A stretch of 64,000 bases of DNA from Lineus longissimus (lineage: Eukaryota; Nemertea; Pilidiophora; Heteronemertea; Lineidae): positions 1,424,001-1,488,000 of the forward strand of contig NC_088316.1 in the NCBI RefSeq assembly GCF_910592395.1. The letters are read 5' to 3'. The translations under genes were made by a program, and so were the position numbers. Positions 25,501-35,800 of the stretch are shown here, piece by piece (positions within the stretch are counted from its first letter, which is position 1; each line of letters starts with the position of its first letter). The notes under the pieces were generated by a model that was not told the origin of the DNA, searched no databases, and worked only from the letters and a program-made list of their open reading frames with translations.

Positions 25501-27570
25501 AATCTTCGTGAGTCTTTCATTTATAGTTCCCCAAGCAGCTTTAGCTGTGTCTGGTCTGATTTATCTTTTTGTCCATCCAGGTTATTCAAGCAAAAATAAT
25601 GATACAAAATTTTGTAATGTGCCAAGTTCCAAGTCTCAAAATTTAAGGAATGTGAAAATTTGATAGTTTACGGAAAAAGATTATGAGAATACTATCGAGC
25701 ATCAAAGTTTGTCAGATCAATTTGATATCAGCAAGTCAAAATAATGGTCTGTGCATGACAAGAAATTGAACGCCACATTTGAGTTCTTCCCTTCCGCGCA
25801 ATCCATTTACATGTTGTTTCATCGTGACTCTTCGAGATTATTACAGGCTCTACCGCAAAGTCAACATTTCGGAATCTGAGTCTGACAGTCTGTGTCCTGC
25901 CGCCGATTGATCGGAGCTGGGCGTAATTTGTCGTGGCACGATACTGCTTAATCAGCGTGAAAAGGTCAGAGGTCGTGTGGCTGCTGTTGATAGGTTTCCA
26001 TTGGTTTGACGTGATTTTGAGAAAACTAGGTTTGAACGTTATGAACTGTTTGCTCCATATAACCCGGCATTCGTGGTGAAAAAACTAAATTTGGCTCCAA
26101 AATCTCAAAAGGCCTTGGTGAAAGTTGGATGGTGGAATTGATGAAGGTTCATTAAACATGATTCTGGACCGCTAACACCATAGTAAACCTGACTTAATTA
26201 ATATTAAAAACTGCAAAATCTTTGCGCCTATGTATTTTTCAGAAAAAAAAAAAATCTTTGGCATATTACGAATATTCTGGTGGTTTTTCCGATCAAAATA
26301 ATCAAAAATTTTCCGAAATTTATTTCAAACCACAAATTTATAGTTAATATGCGAAAATATAATGCTTGCAAAATTGGCAGTTTCTAGCTGTTGGTCTACC
26401 TTACAAATTATTGATATCAATCCTGTTCAATATGATGATGTCAGTGTGGACCCCCGTGGGCTGATTATACTGCTTGTAACAGTTCCGTAAACATGCCACC
26501 GGCCGTCGCCGCTATCGTATGCTCACCTTGACATTACGTTACCTTGGTGATGCTGGATGACATTTGGAATCATCCGTCCTCTTGGGGCATGGCAATTCCT
26601 GATGTCACCAATTTCAAATACCACCGTATCTCGTATGCCAGAGTCATCATAGGTGCACTGTTTAGACAGATGCCACTGTCCTGGCATAATGTAATACTCT
26701 TATTTCACCGATCTAAGACCGTTTATAAATATTCAAATCAGTCCCCAAAATGCACACTTGGTCGTTTGGTGGCATTCAACATATATTTGGCGTGAAAATG
26801 GGTTGGCGACGCCATTTTGTCTGATGGTTATATGTTTTCGTTTGGTTTCTGTACCAACTTCGAATTAGTAAGCAGTCTTATATCGATGAAACCAGGGTAT
26901 CTTTGCATAACAGTTTGTCTAGAAAGCTTCCGTCCTTTGGTTTGCAGTGAGACATTGTTCCCGTGGCAACTCCGGTCGTTGACCAATCAGAGGTGATGAT
27001 ACCTGTATTGATCGCCATACAGGATGTCCCAAGGTAAAAGGTTTTCTTGTGATCAGAGGTGACATTTTGAACGTCCCTCTGACAATGTATGGTCAAACAT
27101 GCCCAGGATTTCACCAGTTTTAACCCTTTCATCTTCCCTCCTTTGTGAAAACATCAAGACATTCTTCCTTGAGCCTATTTGGTGATAAAATCCTTCTCAT
27201 CCTCATAAAAATGTTTCCCCAGATTCACAGAGCTAAATATATTCAAGAACCGAACGTCGCGATATTGAAAAAAAGTATTTCAAAGTTTTGCTGGAGGCCA
27301 ACAAGAAACGATCAGACAAGTTCCTGTTTAAATGACTGCTTTGCGGCCTTTTCAATGAAAAAGTTTGTAGGTTTCTGGGCGTTTAGTTAACCCTTTCACA
27401 GCAGTCGCTTAGAGTCTGATATCAACTACATTACCAATCGTGCTTATTGGCATCCGACTATACAATTCATCTCGTTCTTGCCTGGAGCCTTTCTTTTCAG
27501 TGCCTCAGATGGCCTGCTCAGTGAGCACTACAACCTGAACTTTTCTGACGGGTACCCATTTATACACTTT
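22590..27570. other. gene-free stretch
   Basis: No supported exon or repeat array. A mariner-like phrase, ACAGGGTGTCCCAAAAGT (24439-24456), occurs without a partner inverted repeat. Several AT-rich runs are present, including an A12 tract near 26242. Confidence 0.4.
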
Positions 27571-27574
27571 GGTG

Positions 27575-27690
27575 AATTTAGGCAAGAAAGACAGCGAGAC
27601 CTGCTTAGAGTCTCATGCCAACTGTGGGGTTTGAACCAGGGACCTCTTCACCATTTGCTGAGAGTCTGAGCCACTGCACCACAGCGGCAC
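27575..27690 (-). mobile_element. tRNA-derived SINE, minus strand
   Basis: Reading down from 27688 on the minus strand: GCCGCTGTGGTGCAGTGGC, with A box TGGTGCAGTGG, then B box GGTTCAAACCC 30-35 nt later, then CACAGTTGGC. Both Pol III boxes fit consensus closely (TRGYNNARNNG and GGTTCRANNCC). The tRNA-like head spans about 27617-27688, with SINE body continuing toward lower coordinates. Stems are imperfect, so this is not a functional tRNA. Confidence 0.6.
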
Positions 27691-28844
27691 TTCAGAATTA
27701 ACCAAAACCAGGAAATTGAACATGTCCAAATCTTAAGTATAGCCGCTGCTTTGAGATTTTAATGATTCTCCCGTCACACATTCATTCGAAAAAAACATTT
27801 CTACCTGGCCCGCGGCAAAGTACAGAATTGTGCTAAGTATTGGAAAATTGCTAATTCACGTAACATAAAGCGGCTGATTTATAAAACCTCTTCGAGATAT
27901 TTCGCTTGTGGCTTATTTGAAAGTGTAATTCTGTTCCGAGTCTCTTGAATCAACTTGGTTTCAATCCAATCAAATTTTCGTGGAATCGATGCTGTTGCGA
28001 GAGACTTTGCTGTCATCGATAGAAACCTGTTGTTGTGAAACTGCACAATTTCATTTTCGTAACCCTAAATGTTTGTGAGGACACCCTTTTCAGATTTTTC
28101 TTTCAAGGATTAGGTGCATTTTTTCATGATATACCATTAAGTCTAACATCAAGTCCGATGAGATCCGAATATGCAGAAATGGACAAGACTATGATTTCTT
28201 GAGCGTAATAGCAACATATCGCCATCAATCCATATAAAAGGAGCAGATATTGCTTGATGATGAAATGAACAAACCAGTCCATGTCACTTCAACTTCACCA
28301 GTATATCAATGCATTGAGGCACCAATGCGCGTACAGAATTGTTCTCAGCTTATAACAGCTAACCAATTTCATGCCCTGTTAGTGCCATTAAAAGCCTCCC
28401 TCTCAATTCCTGCGCTATCGTCTAGGCTAGCTCTGACGTCACCACAAATGCGATTCTGAAAACCGTGTGTTGTCAACTGAGGGGATTTTTTCCCAGGTCT
28501 CTCAGCATGTTTCGTGAGCGCCACGGTTTCCGTGGTTATGGATGACGTTGTCGGAAAATAGGATTATATGGCGCTTGGTTATCTTCATTACTCAGGGCAG
28601 GACGTAATTTCACGAGATTGACGATCAAAGCAAACAAACCAAAGGCAGGTGACATATCATATTGAATATATATTGTCATGCAAATGGTATTGATAATGAT
28701 AGAAGGGTCATTGACCGGACAAATTTTCCCCTTGTGAAGGTCAATGACTGTTTATAAGACGAGTTAGTTTTGGAATACTTCACTGAAACTTTACCTTGAC
28801 ATTCATGAAAAATGGCACCATCACAAAGTGCTCGTTGAGAGCTT

Positions 28845-29125
28845 CAATGAATGGTCATGCCAATAGGTGTACTAATGGTACCATTGGAAGAGCTTTCCAA
28901 TGAATAGTTAGACAGGTTTACTAATGGTATCATTAGAATGTGCTCATTGGGACCTTTCCAATGAATGGTCATGTCAATGGGTTTGCTAATGATACCATCA
29001 GAAAGTGCTTGTTGAGAGCTTTCCAAGGAATGGTCTTGTGTCCAGGATAACTAATGGTACAATCAGAAAGTACTCAGTGAGACTGAGAGCTGTCAATTAA
29101 ATGGTCTTGTGAACAGGTTTACTCT
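28845..29125. repeat. 53-70-bp degenerate tandem repeat, 5 copies
   Basis: Units around CCAATGAATGGTCATG (starts 28845, 28898, 28959, 29024, 29094), each followed by GTTTACTAATGGTACCATT and AGAAAGTGCTC-TTGAGAGC. Unit length varies by indels. ATGGTACCAT in each unit is palindromic. Old array; the open frames through it are not credible genes. Confidence 0.75.
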
Positions 29126-29345
29126 CCACAAGGCCATTTGTCAGGGTGGCCCACCCTTCCTAGGCAGCTCACCACCCTACCTTGCTCTAGAATTTCGCAA
29201 AGGGTTTCTAAAGGGCCAGCATACCTCAAATGGCTGGCCACCCTACCTTGTGCTATACACTGGAAACACTTCTTGATACCACCCTACCTTGAGAAAACCC
29301 TGCACTGGATGCAATTGTGTTAACTCAATCTATCTGTCCAAACCA

Positions 29346-30270
29346 GCTGACTGCTGAGCCCAAATTGTTGTTAGACGCTTCTTTCCTCCAAACCCGAATC
29401 ATCATCAAACTGCCAAAAGAATTTTTAAAATTTGTAGCGTTTGCTGAAAAATCTTGATTTATCTGTTGCGAAAGTAGCGTGTGTCTACTGTGGCTTTCTT
29501 CCATACTGGCTAACTGCTGCGGCCAACTGCTTGTTAGACAGTTGTTGCCTCCAAACCCCAATCATCATCATCAAACTGACTAACGAATAAAAACTTTTCA
29601 TTGCATTCCCTGAAAAATCGTGCTTTATCTGTTGCGAGAGATGGAACGTCCAACCAGCTTGTGGCCTCAGTCAGTGCAGCGGACAACTAATGAAATCATG
29701 ATAATCCAATCTGTCTTACTCTACCGGCTAACTGCTGAGGCCAAATGCTTGTTAGACGCTTTTTCCTACAAACTCCGATCATCATCAATCATCATCGAAT
29801 CTAACTACCAAAAGAGTAAAAACCTCTGTGGCATTCACTGAAAAATCTTGATTTCTTCATCATGAAAGGCGCAACTTCCAAGAGCCAATGGCATCAGTCA
29901 GTGTTGCACAGAGGCTGACTGCTGATATGAGGGTGAATTCTTATTTGATGTTTCTTCCCTATAGACTCTAATCATCACGGAATCTGACGCCTATAAGACC
30001 CTGCGGTGTTGGCCAGAGCAGCAAACAGCTGATGCAGTCAGGGTAACTTAGCTTTCTCCGTTCTCCAATCATCATCAGATCAAAGGCAAAAAAATCATGA
30101 TAAAAAGATTCATCTCTGTTTGTCGCAAAAATCACGATCTCTCTGTGATACGGCACCTTGAGGACCCATGGCAGTGGTCAGCGCCGCACATAACTGATGC
30201 AATCATGATAAGTCAATCTATCTTACCATTCCGCTGACTACCGAGGCCAAATGCTCGTTAGACGTTTATT
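29346..30270. repeat. ~170-210-bp degenerate tandem repeat, 5-6 copies
   Basis: Large diverged units recognised by GCTAACTGCTGAGGCCAAATGC, TTGTTAGACGCTT-TTCCTCCAAAC, AATCATCATCA and ACTGAAAAATC-TGATTTAT. Starts are near 29346, 29519, 29727, 29914 and 30233, with one decayed copy between the last two. It directly follows the shorter array ending at 29125, so about 1.4 kb here is satellite-like. Confidence 0.7.
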
Positions 30271-30651
30271 TCCTCCAATCAGGGCCGGGTATGGTTATGA
30301 CATGGGCAAGCAGTTCAGTATTGATGGATAGCATTTCTTCTCAGCAGCAATTCGATGCTGCTATTGCATCTAATTTGGTTGCGTTGGGAAGTTCCGATAT
30401 TGTTTTTGATGAACACAGTAGGTATCTGTTTACTGAGATCTACTGTCAATAGTTCCGTCGTGTTATGCCCTGCTAGGGGGCACACTCACCCATCTGCTAC
30501 ATATATTACTCAAACCCTGATTGAAAATGCATTAGATTGTAATGAGATTGAGAGTTACAAGAGGAGGACATTTCCAATAAAACCCTCAGGCTATTCGCAC
30601 CCTTTCTGAGGTAAACGGTGAGAAACTATAGAAACCATGCTTATATTACCA

Positions 30652-31152
30652 GGTTTAAAGGGTAACCGGAAAAACGCCGACCGACCGACCGACCGACTGA
30701 CCTGCCAACCTACTCATAAGTCAATGTGATATATCCAATCCACGATAGCAGGTCATATGAAATGAAATTGTAAACAAGCGCACGTAAGCTGGTCAAATGA
30801 CAACAAATGCATGTTGCGCGTTGCAGTTCATGCATTGCATCGGTCGAGACACTCGAGTAGAAAAACTACATAGGCCCAAATCATGTTTTTATATCCACCG
30901 ACCATGTAGACAAAGCATATCTTTAGAGTATCGTTATCAGTTCCTTACCGCGTGGGCTCGTTTTCCCGGTATAATTGACTGGAGATGCTGCTGTCAGACA
31001 CGTCGGACTCCATCACGTCCATTGCGCTGGGCACTACACATACATGTGCTATAGAGAAGCGAAAGGGATACTGCATATGACGGTAGGTTGGCAGGTCAGT
31101 CGGTCAGTCGGTCGGTCGGTCGGTCGGCGTTTTTCCGGTTACCGGTTTAAAG
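30652..31152. mobile_element. nonautonomous TIR transposon with 9-bp target duplication
   Basis: Terminal inverted repeats 30661-30713 and 31083-31143 begin GGTAACCGGAAAAACGCCGA, continue through four or five GACC tetramers and GACTGACC, and end CCTGCCAACCTAC. The right copy has one extra 8-base GACTGACC. The element (30661-31143, 483 bp) is flanked by the exact direct repeat GGTTTAAAG (30652-30660 and 31144-31152). A 9-bp duplication with long TIRs fits Mutator-like (MULE) elements best; hAT (8 bp) is an alternative. The 370-bp interior has no transposase, so it depends on another element. Near-identical TIRs suggest recent movement. Confidence 0.85.
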
Positions 31153-32640
31153 TATTTGTGGAGAGCATGTGAGTCTTTTGATGCTATCTGTCAGCTGAGC
31201 TCCAGGCCATTGGGCCTCTTGTTACAATTTTTTAGGAAAGGGTTTCTGATTAAGAAAGATATGCACCACCGGCATTGCCAGAGGAAGGGCTCTTCCGCAA
31301 GCTAAGGCATGCGTTAAATCAGATAAAATTGTGCATATTTTACGTTAGGGTATCCTGATAGAAAATGCATTAGATGGTAATTAAATTCTGCGATGGTTCT
31401 TTCGGCAGGTGACTATTCTGATAAGGAAGCCTCGGGGTTGCGATACCCTTTCTCGAGCTCGACTGTGAGGTGGTCTCTTGGAGAATGGATGTGAGGAGGA
31501 GTGGTTATTGACATTTTCCCCACGTTTGTTGTGCCGATGTGAGAATGTCAGCCTCAAGGAGGTTTCATAAAAGATTGGATAAAGCCTTTTTTTAAAGCAG
31601 TCGAATTCTTGTTTTCGCTCCCTCCATTGGTGTCATATGATTAAAAATTTAGTGATCTGACTATTTTTCTGCAAACTGTTGGATTTTTACAGGCGTTTTT
31701 TGGCAGCAAAAAACATGATCTTTCCAAGTGTCGAACAGACTGACCTCCTGATTTTGGACTTTTAGTGGCATCCCATTTTCTGTCCAAGGTGTCGCTGTTG
31801 ATGGCATCTATACAAAAATTGCAGGGTGCGATGTCGTATTTTCTCCAACATCGTCACAACCAGTCAACATAAGGCAGAGCCTTGGAGGTGATACTGGACC
31901 TATATCATACCACAGATGGAGAAATTATGGCACCGTAACGAATAAGTCTGAATTATTCATGTTCTGGCTGCATGTTTTATGACATCATCCATGTGATGAG
32001 GCCGCTTTGCTTTTTATGAGAGAGCTTCATTTGTCCCGATGTAGATTACCGTGTAATGAATCATTATGGTGAAGACACGCTGCATTGTACTAACCCTTTG
32101 AGGACCAGGTTCTTTAAGCACGATTTGCATCGAACATGGAGACAAATTCACTGCTTGTTTTTCCCGTGAATGGCGAACCAATTCTTTTTACATCTTGTCA
32201 AAGTATCTTGATTTAAAATTTATACTGCTCCACAAACATAAACTGTCTCCACAAATCTTGTGACTTCTCATGCCGTCAACAAAATCTAATTCAGAATGCC
32301 AGGCAATCCCACAAGTTCACTTGGCGAAGACCGATTAGTTCTGATTTGGCCAAGCACGTGAAATGACATTTAAAATTGTTCATGACGAGTTTTCTCTAAT
32401 TCCACTTTATCTCGGTGATGACCGGATCGGACTTCAATCTTGTTTCTTGCTGGTTCCTGTTGCAGTACATCGCCATGGCGACGGTGAGCATCACTTTGGT
32501 AAAAATGGCAGTGCCTGCTATAGTCTGTTTCGCACGTGGAATTTTGGTGATTTTAAACAGAAAATGCAGGAGTTGAACCAAATGTTATGCAGGTTACTTA
32601 CAGTGTAGTTTAATAGACCTTTGAAAGAGATGTAAAACTG
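31153..32640. other. gene-free stretch
   Basis: No supported exon, array or transposon end was recognised on either strand. Confidence 0.4.
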
Positions 32641-32764
32641 AGGTTCCTTGTACCTGGTGTCTATGCCAGGGCAGGTTAAAGACCCCACCAAGTGAGAAAC
32701 ATGAGTAGCTTGTGTGGACTCTACCTCTGGCTGAAGTCGGAGTCACAATACAGTCCTGGGTTCT

Positions 32765-32832
32765 CCCCGGGATTGATCCCTGGCCCTATTGCGTGGTAGC
32801 CAGCAGTGTTAACCACCAGGCTATGAGGCTCC
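32765..32832 (-). mobile_element. tRNA-like SINE head, minus strand
   Basis: On the minus strand AGCCTCATAGCCTGGTGGTTA contains A box TAGCCTGGTGG (32823-32813). The B-box-like GGATCAATCCC lies at 32779-32769 and matches GGTTCRANNCC with one change. A promoter-like pair without a foldable tRNA, so a SINE remnant. Confidence 0.5.
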
Positions 32833-33485
32833 TTAGTGTTGATATCAAATGTGCTGAACTTCACAACGTACAGTCATAAATCTACTTAAAAGTAAAACTC
32901 TGAATGCGTGCGCCTGAAGGCACAGCCATATCCATCAAACAGAACCAACCTTTAATCACACGCAATCTAATTTTATTCCCAGCATATAATTCATATCGAG
33001 AGTATCCATTTCGATTAAAACCTCACAGAACATAGCAGCTAAGGAAATTGATATGTTCCAAGGCTCTGAGTGAAGACGCGCACATCAAAGTATAGATTCT
33101 TGAGCCAAGTGAGATATTGTGGATAGAGAGAAAGTGGTCTGGTGTGAGAGGTGGTGGAGTGGTGGAGTGCGATGGCTTACTGGTTAAGGATTGACCACAG
33201 GTACCACCATTTTGGCTAGAAATCCTAAAGGCATTAGAATGCCTTCAAAATGAAGTGAATGCCAATTTCAAGGGTGGGAGTCTGCTCTGTTGAAAACAAA
33301 GAACTGACACTTTGACCCATCATTTTCCAAGTTAGCCTAATACCATTAGTCCCCTCTTGGTGGCGCTAAGTTCACGAGGTGTGGAGTATTTGAGTGAAGC
33401 ATCCTACCAAAGGACACACAGAACAGAACCAATACCAGGTTTTATACTCATAAGTATAAAGAGTCCAGGACTAGTCTACTCTCAC

Positions 33486-33639
33486 CTTCCATGATTACAT
33501 TTGGCTCAAGATTGCGCCGACTTCCGGCCATAAGTGAAGTCTCGCCCAACCACTTAGCAATGTCATAAGGCCATTGGCTGTTTTCATAAGGAATCGTAAC
33601 ATGAACGGCCGTCGAAGTCATGAATTTTCTTTCCATTTC
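33486..33639 (-). other. exon-like segment, minus strand, unidentified
   Basis: On the minus strand an open frame lies between a possible acceptor (pyrimidine-rich CCATTTTTTCTCC, then ACAGAG ending at 33640) and a donor GAAG|GTGAGA (33485). It encodes about 51 residues, including KWLGETSLMAGSRR. Together with the segment at 35302-35473 it could be a nested gene on the opposite strand of a cyclase intron. No firm family match; it could be chance. Confidence 0.18.
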
Positions 33640-34920
33640 CTCTGTCGTCATGACGATGGAGAAAAAATGGCATGGTCTTTAGCTCTCATTTCCTGCCGAG
33701 GGGATTCGTTGGGTTCACCTATTGTTCACCGGTAACGACTCAGTGAAGAGCGAAATGTAATCAACAACTGTGGCGTTAGCGTTAGTCTCGAGCAGTGCGT
33801 GCGAAGACTATTGATGCAAAGTGAGAATTCGATACTGTTAGTTCCATGTTTGATGGAAAATGCCATTTGAGAGAAAAAAGAATATCGCTAGTATCAGTTG
33901 CAAATGAAGTTTTCTCCCAAGGCAGTCTAATATAACGTTCAGACAGACCCAACACAAAAACATGCCAAACCTGATATATTTATTGACAGAAGATAAAAAG
34001 GAAAAAAGATATTGGATCAGGCCGAGTATATTTTAATCCTGTGAGCTTAGGTAATGGTTGGGAACGCTTTTAAGGACATCGATAAAATCTGTTCCATATT
34101 TCTTTCTCCTCTTTCTGATTGGTGTTCCTGGTGAGCTCAGACGGAGCGAATATTGCCACAGGTGATATTGGCATTTATCAACGACATACTTCGTAAAACT
34201 AGCCGTCTATAGGCGAAATGAACTGGAAGGAGCTACTTATTTACCTCGGGACACTTCTCCTTTAAGCAACCAATTCTCGATTTCATTCACTCTTAAACAT
34301 GAAGTAGTCGACTGCCAATCACGCAGAATGATTGACAGCTTGTTGAACGGTGGAAGCTTCGCTTCGCAGGTAAAAAAGTGAATATCTTGACAGCGCTCAT
34401 TGATGTGTCAGTTAGTGGTGAAAATCATTAGGTCGTATTGATGTGATGAATCTAAGAAGTTTAAAGTGAGTTATTGGTGGCCAGGAATGGAATCTATTTA
34501 TCCCAAACCGGGGGGACAGTAGAACAGCTTACCGGAATGCTGTTTTCAAAATTCAACCAATTCAAACCTCTCACTTTACGACAGAAAATCAGCCGCTGCA
34601 CACAGAAGGGTTAAAAACAATTCAAAATTGTCTTGTTTTAAATGAAGACTTCAAAATGTTGCAGCTGATTATTACTTTGTCCATTAAAATGATGGATCAT
34701 CAGAGAGGAGGACTTTCTGTGAAATGTTATTAGGAGTATGACGTCTGCCTGATTCCAGTAAAATCCATTAAAGAAGCAGAGCAGGTGATGTTAGCCGATG
34801 TTGTTTCATTTGAAAGTCTGCTCCTTAAAATCTTTTATGGTGCTTCAACAAAATGTCATATCAGGACTAGCACTCAGTTTTCAAGCATCTCTGCTTGGGA
34901 TAGTTTGTGGTAAGGAATTA

Positions 34921-35099
34921 CATTGTAAACCTCCCTTAGTGGACACCTCTCTATCAAGGACACCCTCTCTAGTTAGGACACTAGTTTTGGTCCCGAATTG
35001 GTTGTTTCCATTCAATTTGACCTCTCTTATCAAGACGCCGCTCTATTGAGGACAGCATTTGTCAGTCACAAGGGTGTCCTTAATAGAGAGGTTACACTG
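34921..35099 (+). mobile_element. CAGT-family MITE, full length
   Basis: Flanked by TA on both sides (34919-34920, 35100-35101). Left end CATTGTAAACCTCCCTTAG, right end AGAGAGGTTACACTG. Carries the internal blocks GTTTTGGTCCCGAATTGG and CAATTTGACCTCTCTTATCA. At 179 bp it has the canonical size for the family. It lies upstream of the first visible cyclase exon, probably in an intron. Confidence 0.85.
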
Positions 35100-35301
35100 T
35101 ATATTTCAATTACGCACAATTATTTTAAGGATTTTCTGGACCCAGATGTATGACATTGAACTCATCTGAACCTATCAGGTTCGAAGCTTCCACACATCAT
35201 GCTTCCCGCATTTCTGATCATTCCGGAAAAACGTAAAATGAGTTTTTAGATGTGCCGGCATGACGGACGAGTCTCAGGAGAATACGCCTGTCATAGCTTA
35301 C

Positions 35302-35473
35302 GTTGACAGAGCGTGAAATGGTCACCAGGGGGTTTCCGCTCTGATCATCGCAAAACCGCTGAGAGACAACAATACCGGCAATATTCCAGGTCAACAGACG
35401 CACAAGATTCTTCTTGTCAGCCTGGCATATTCGATCAGGAGGGAATGAATTTGTCGTAGGGATACATATGCAT
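35302..35473 (-). other. exon-like segment, minus strand, weakly TIMP/NTR-like
   Basis: A 172-nt open segment on the minus strand with acceptor ...ATGTAACAG (35474) and donor AAC|GTAAGC (35301). Codon third positions are more GC-rich than the surroundings. The frame gives CICIPTTNSFPPDRICQADK, a C-x-C-x-P...C-x-A-D pattern reminiscent of the N-terminus of TIMP/netrin-like domains, followed by about 37 more residues. Spacing between the second and third cysteines is three residues longer than in TIMPs, and no signal-peptide exon was found. Antisense to the cyclase and inside its presumed intron. Speculative. Confidence 0.22.
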
Positions 35474-35716
35474 CTGTTACATATTCTATACAATGTTACA
35501 GAAATTACATCTAGCTGCAGAGATAACCTTAATTACTAAGGTTACATAACTATATACAACGGACTTGTGACTTAGTTAGCACCAATGTCAAACAATTTCG
35601 TCATTATTTTTGCGAAACATCAGCATTTCTGAGAGCGATCTTTCTAGCTGACCTTTGACCTTCAAATTGCTCTCAAGGTCATTTGAATATATAAAGTTTC
35701 TTCCGTTTCTTTCCAG

Positions 35717-35800
35717 ATGACCGAGTGGTGAAGGTGTTGACTGAGGATTATGATGCGTCGACGAATCGCTACACGATAAGACACGTACAGGATGACCTGG
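35717..35800 (+). CDS. ADCY9: ADCY9 exon: end of C1a domain
   Basis: Acceptor TTTCTTTCCAG (to 35716) and donor CTGG|GTAAGG. Starts with the last two bases of a codon and ends with the first base of the next. Encodes DRVVKVLTEDYDASTNRYTI and RHVQDDL, aligning with the last strands of C1a in ADCY9. The upstream exon must end in phase 1; no candidate was recognised in the preceding sequence. Confidence 0.85.

Noticed and set aside
26544-26795. ORF with VMLDDIWNHPSSWG, reminiscent of an NB-ARC/NACHT kinase-2 motif
   Set aside because: Isolated phrase without a P-loop or other motifs and no splice support.
27617-27688. Possible functional tRNA gene
   Set aside because: A and B boxes fit, but the acceptor and T stems do not pair properly; it reads as a SINE head.
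30336-30412. Exon-like segment (TTCTTCTCAG acceptor, TAG|GTATCT donor, open frame QQFDAAIASNLVALGSSDIV)
   Set aside because: Does not match any part of ADCY9 or another family I know, and phase cannot be linked to the known exons.
33145-33215. A-box-like TGGCTTACTGG on the + strand
   Set aside because: No B box at a suitable distance; insufficient for a SINE call.
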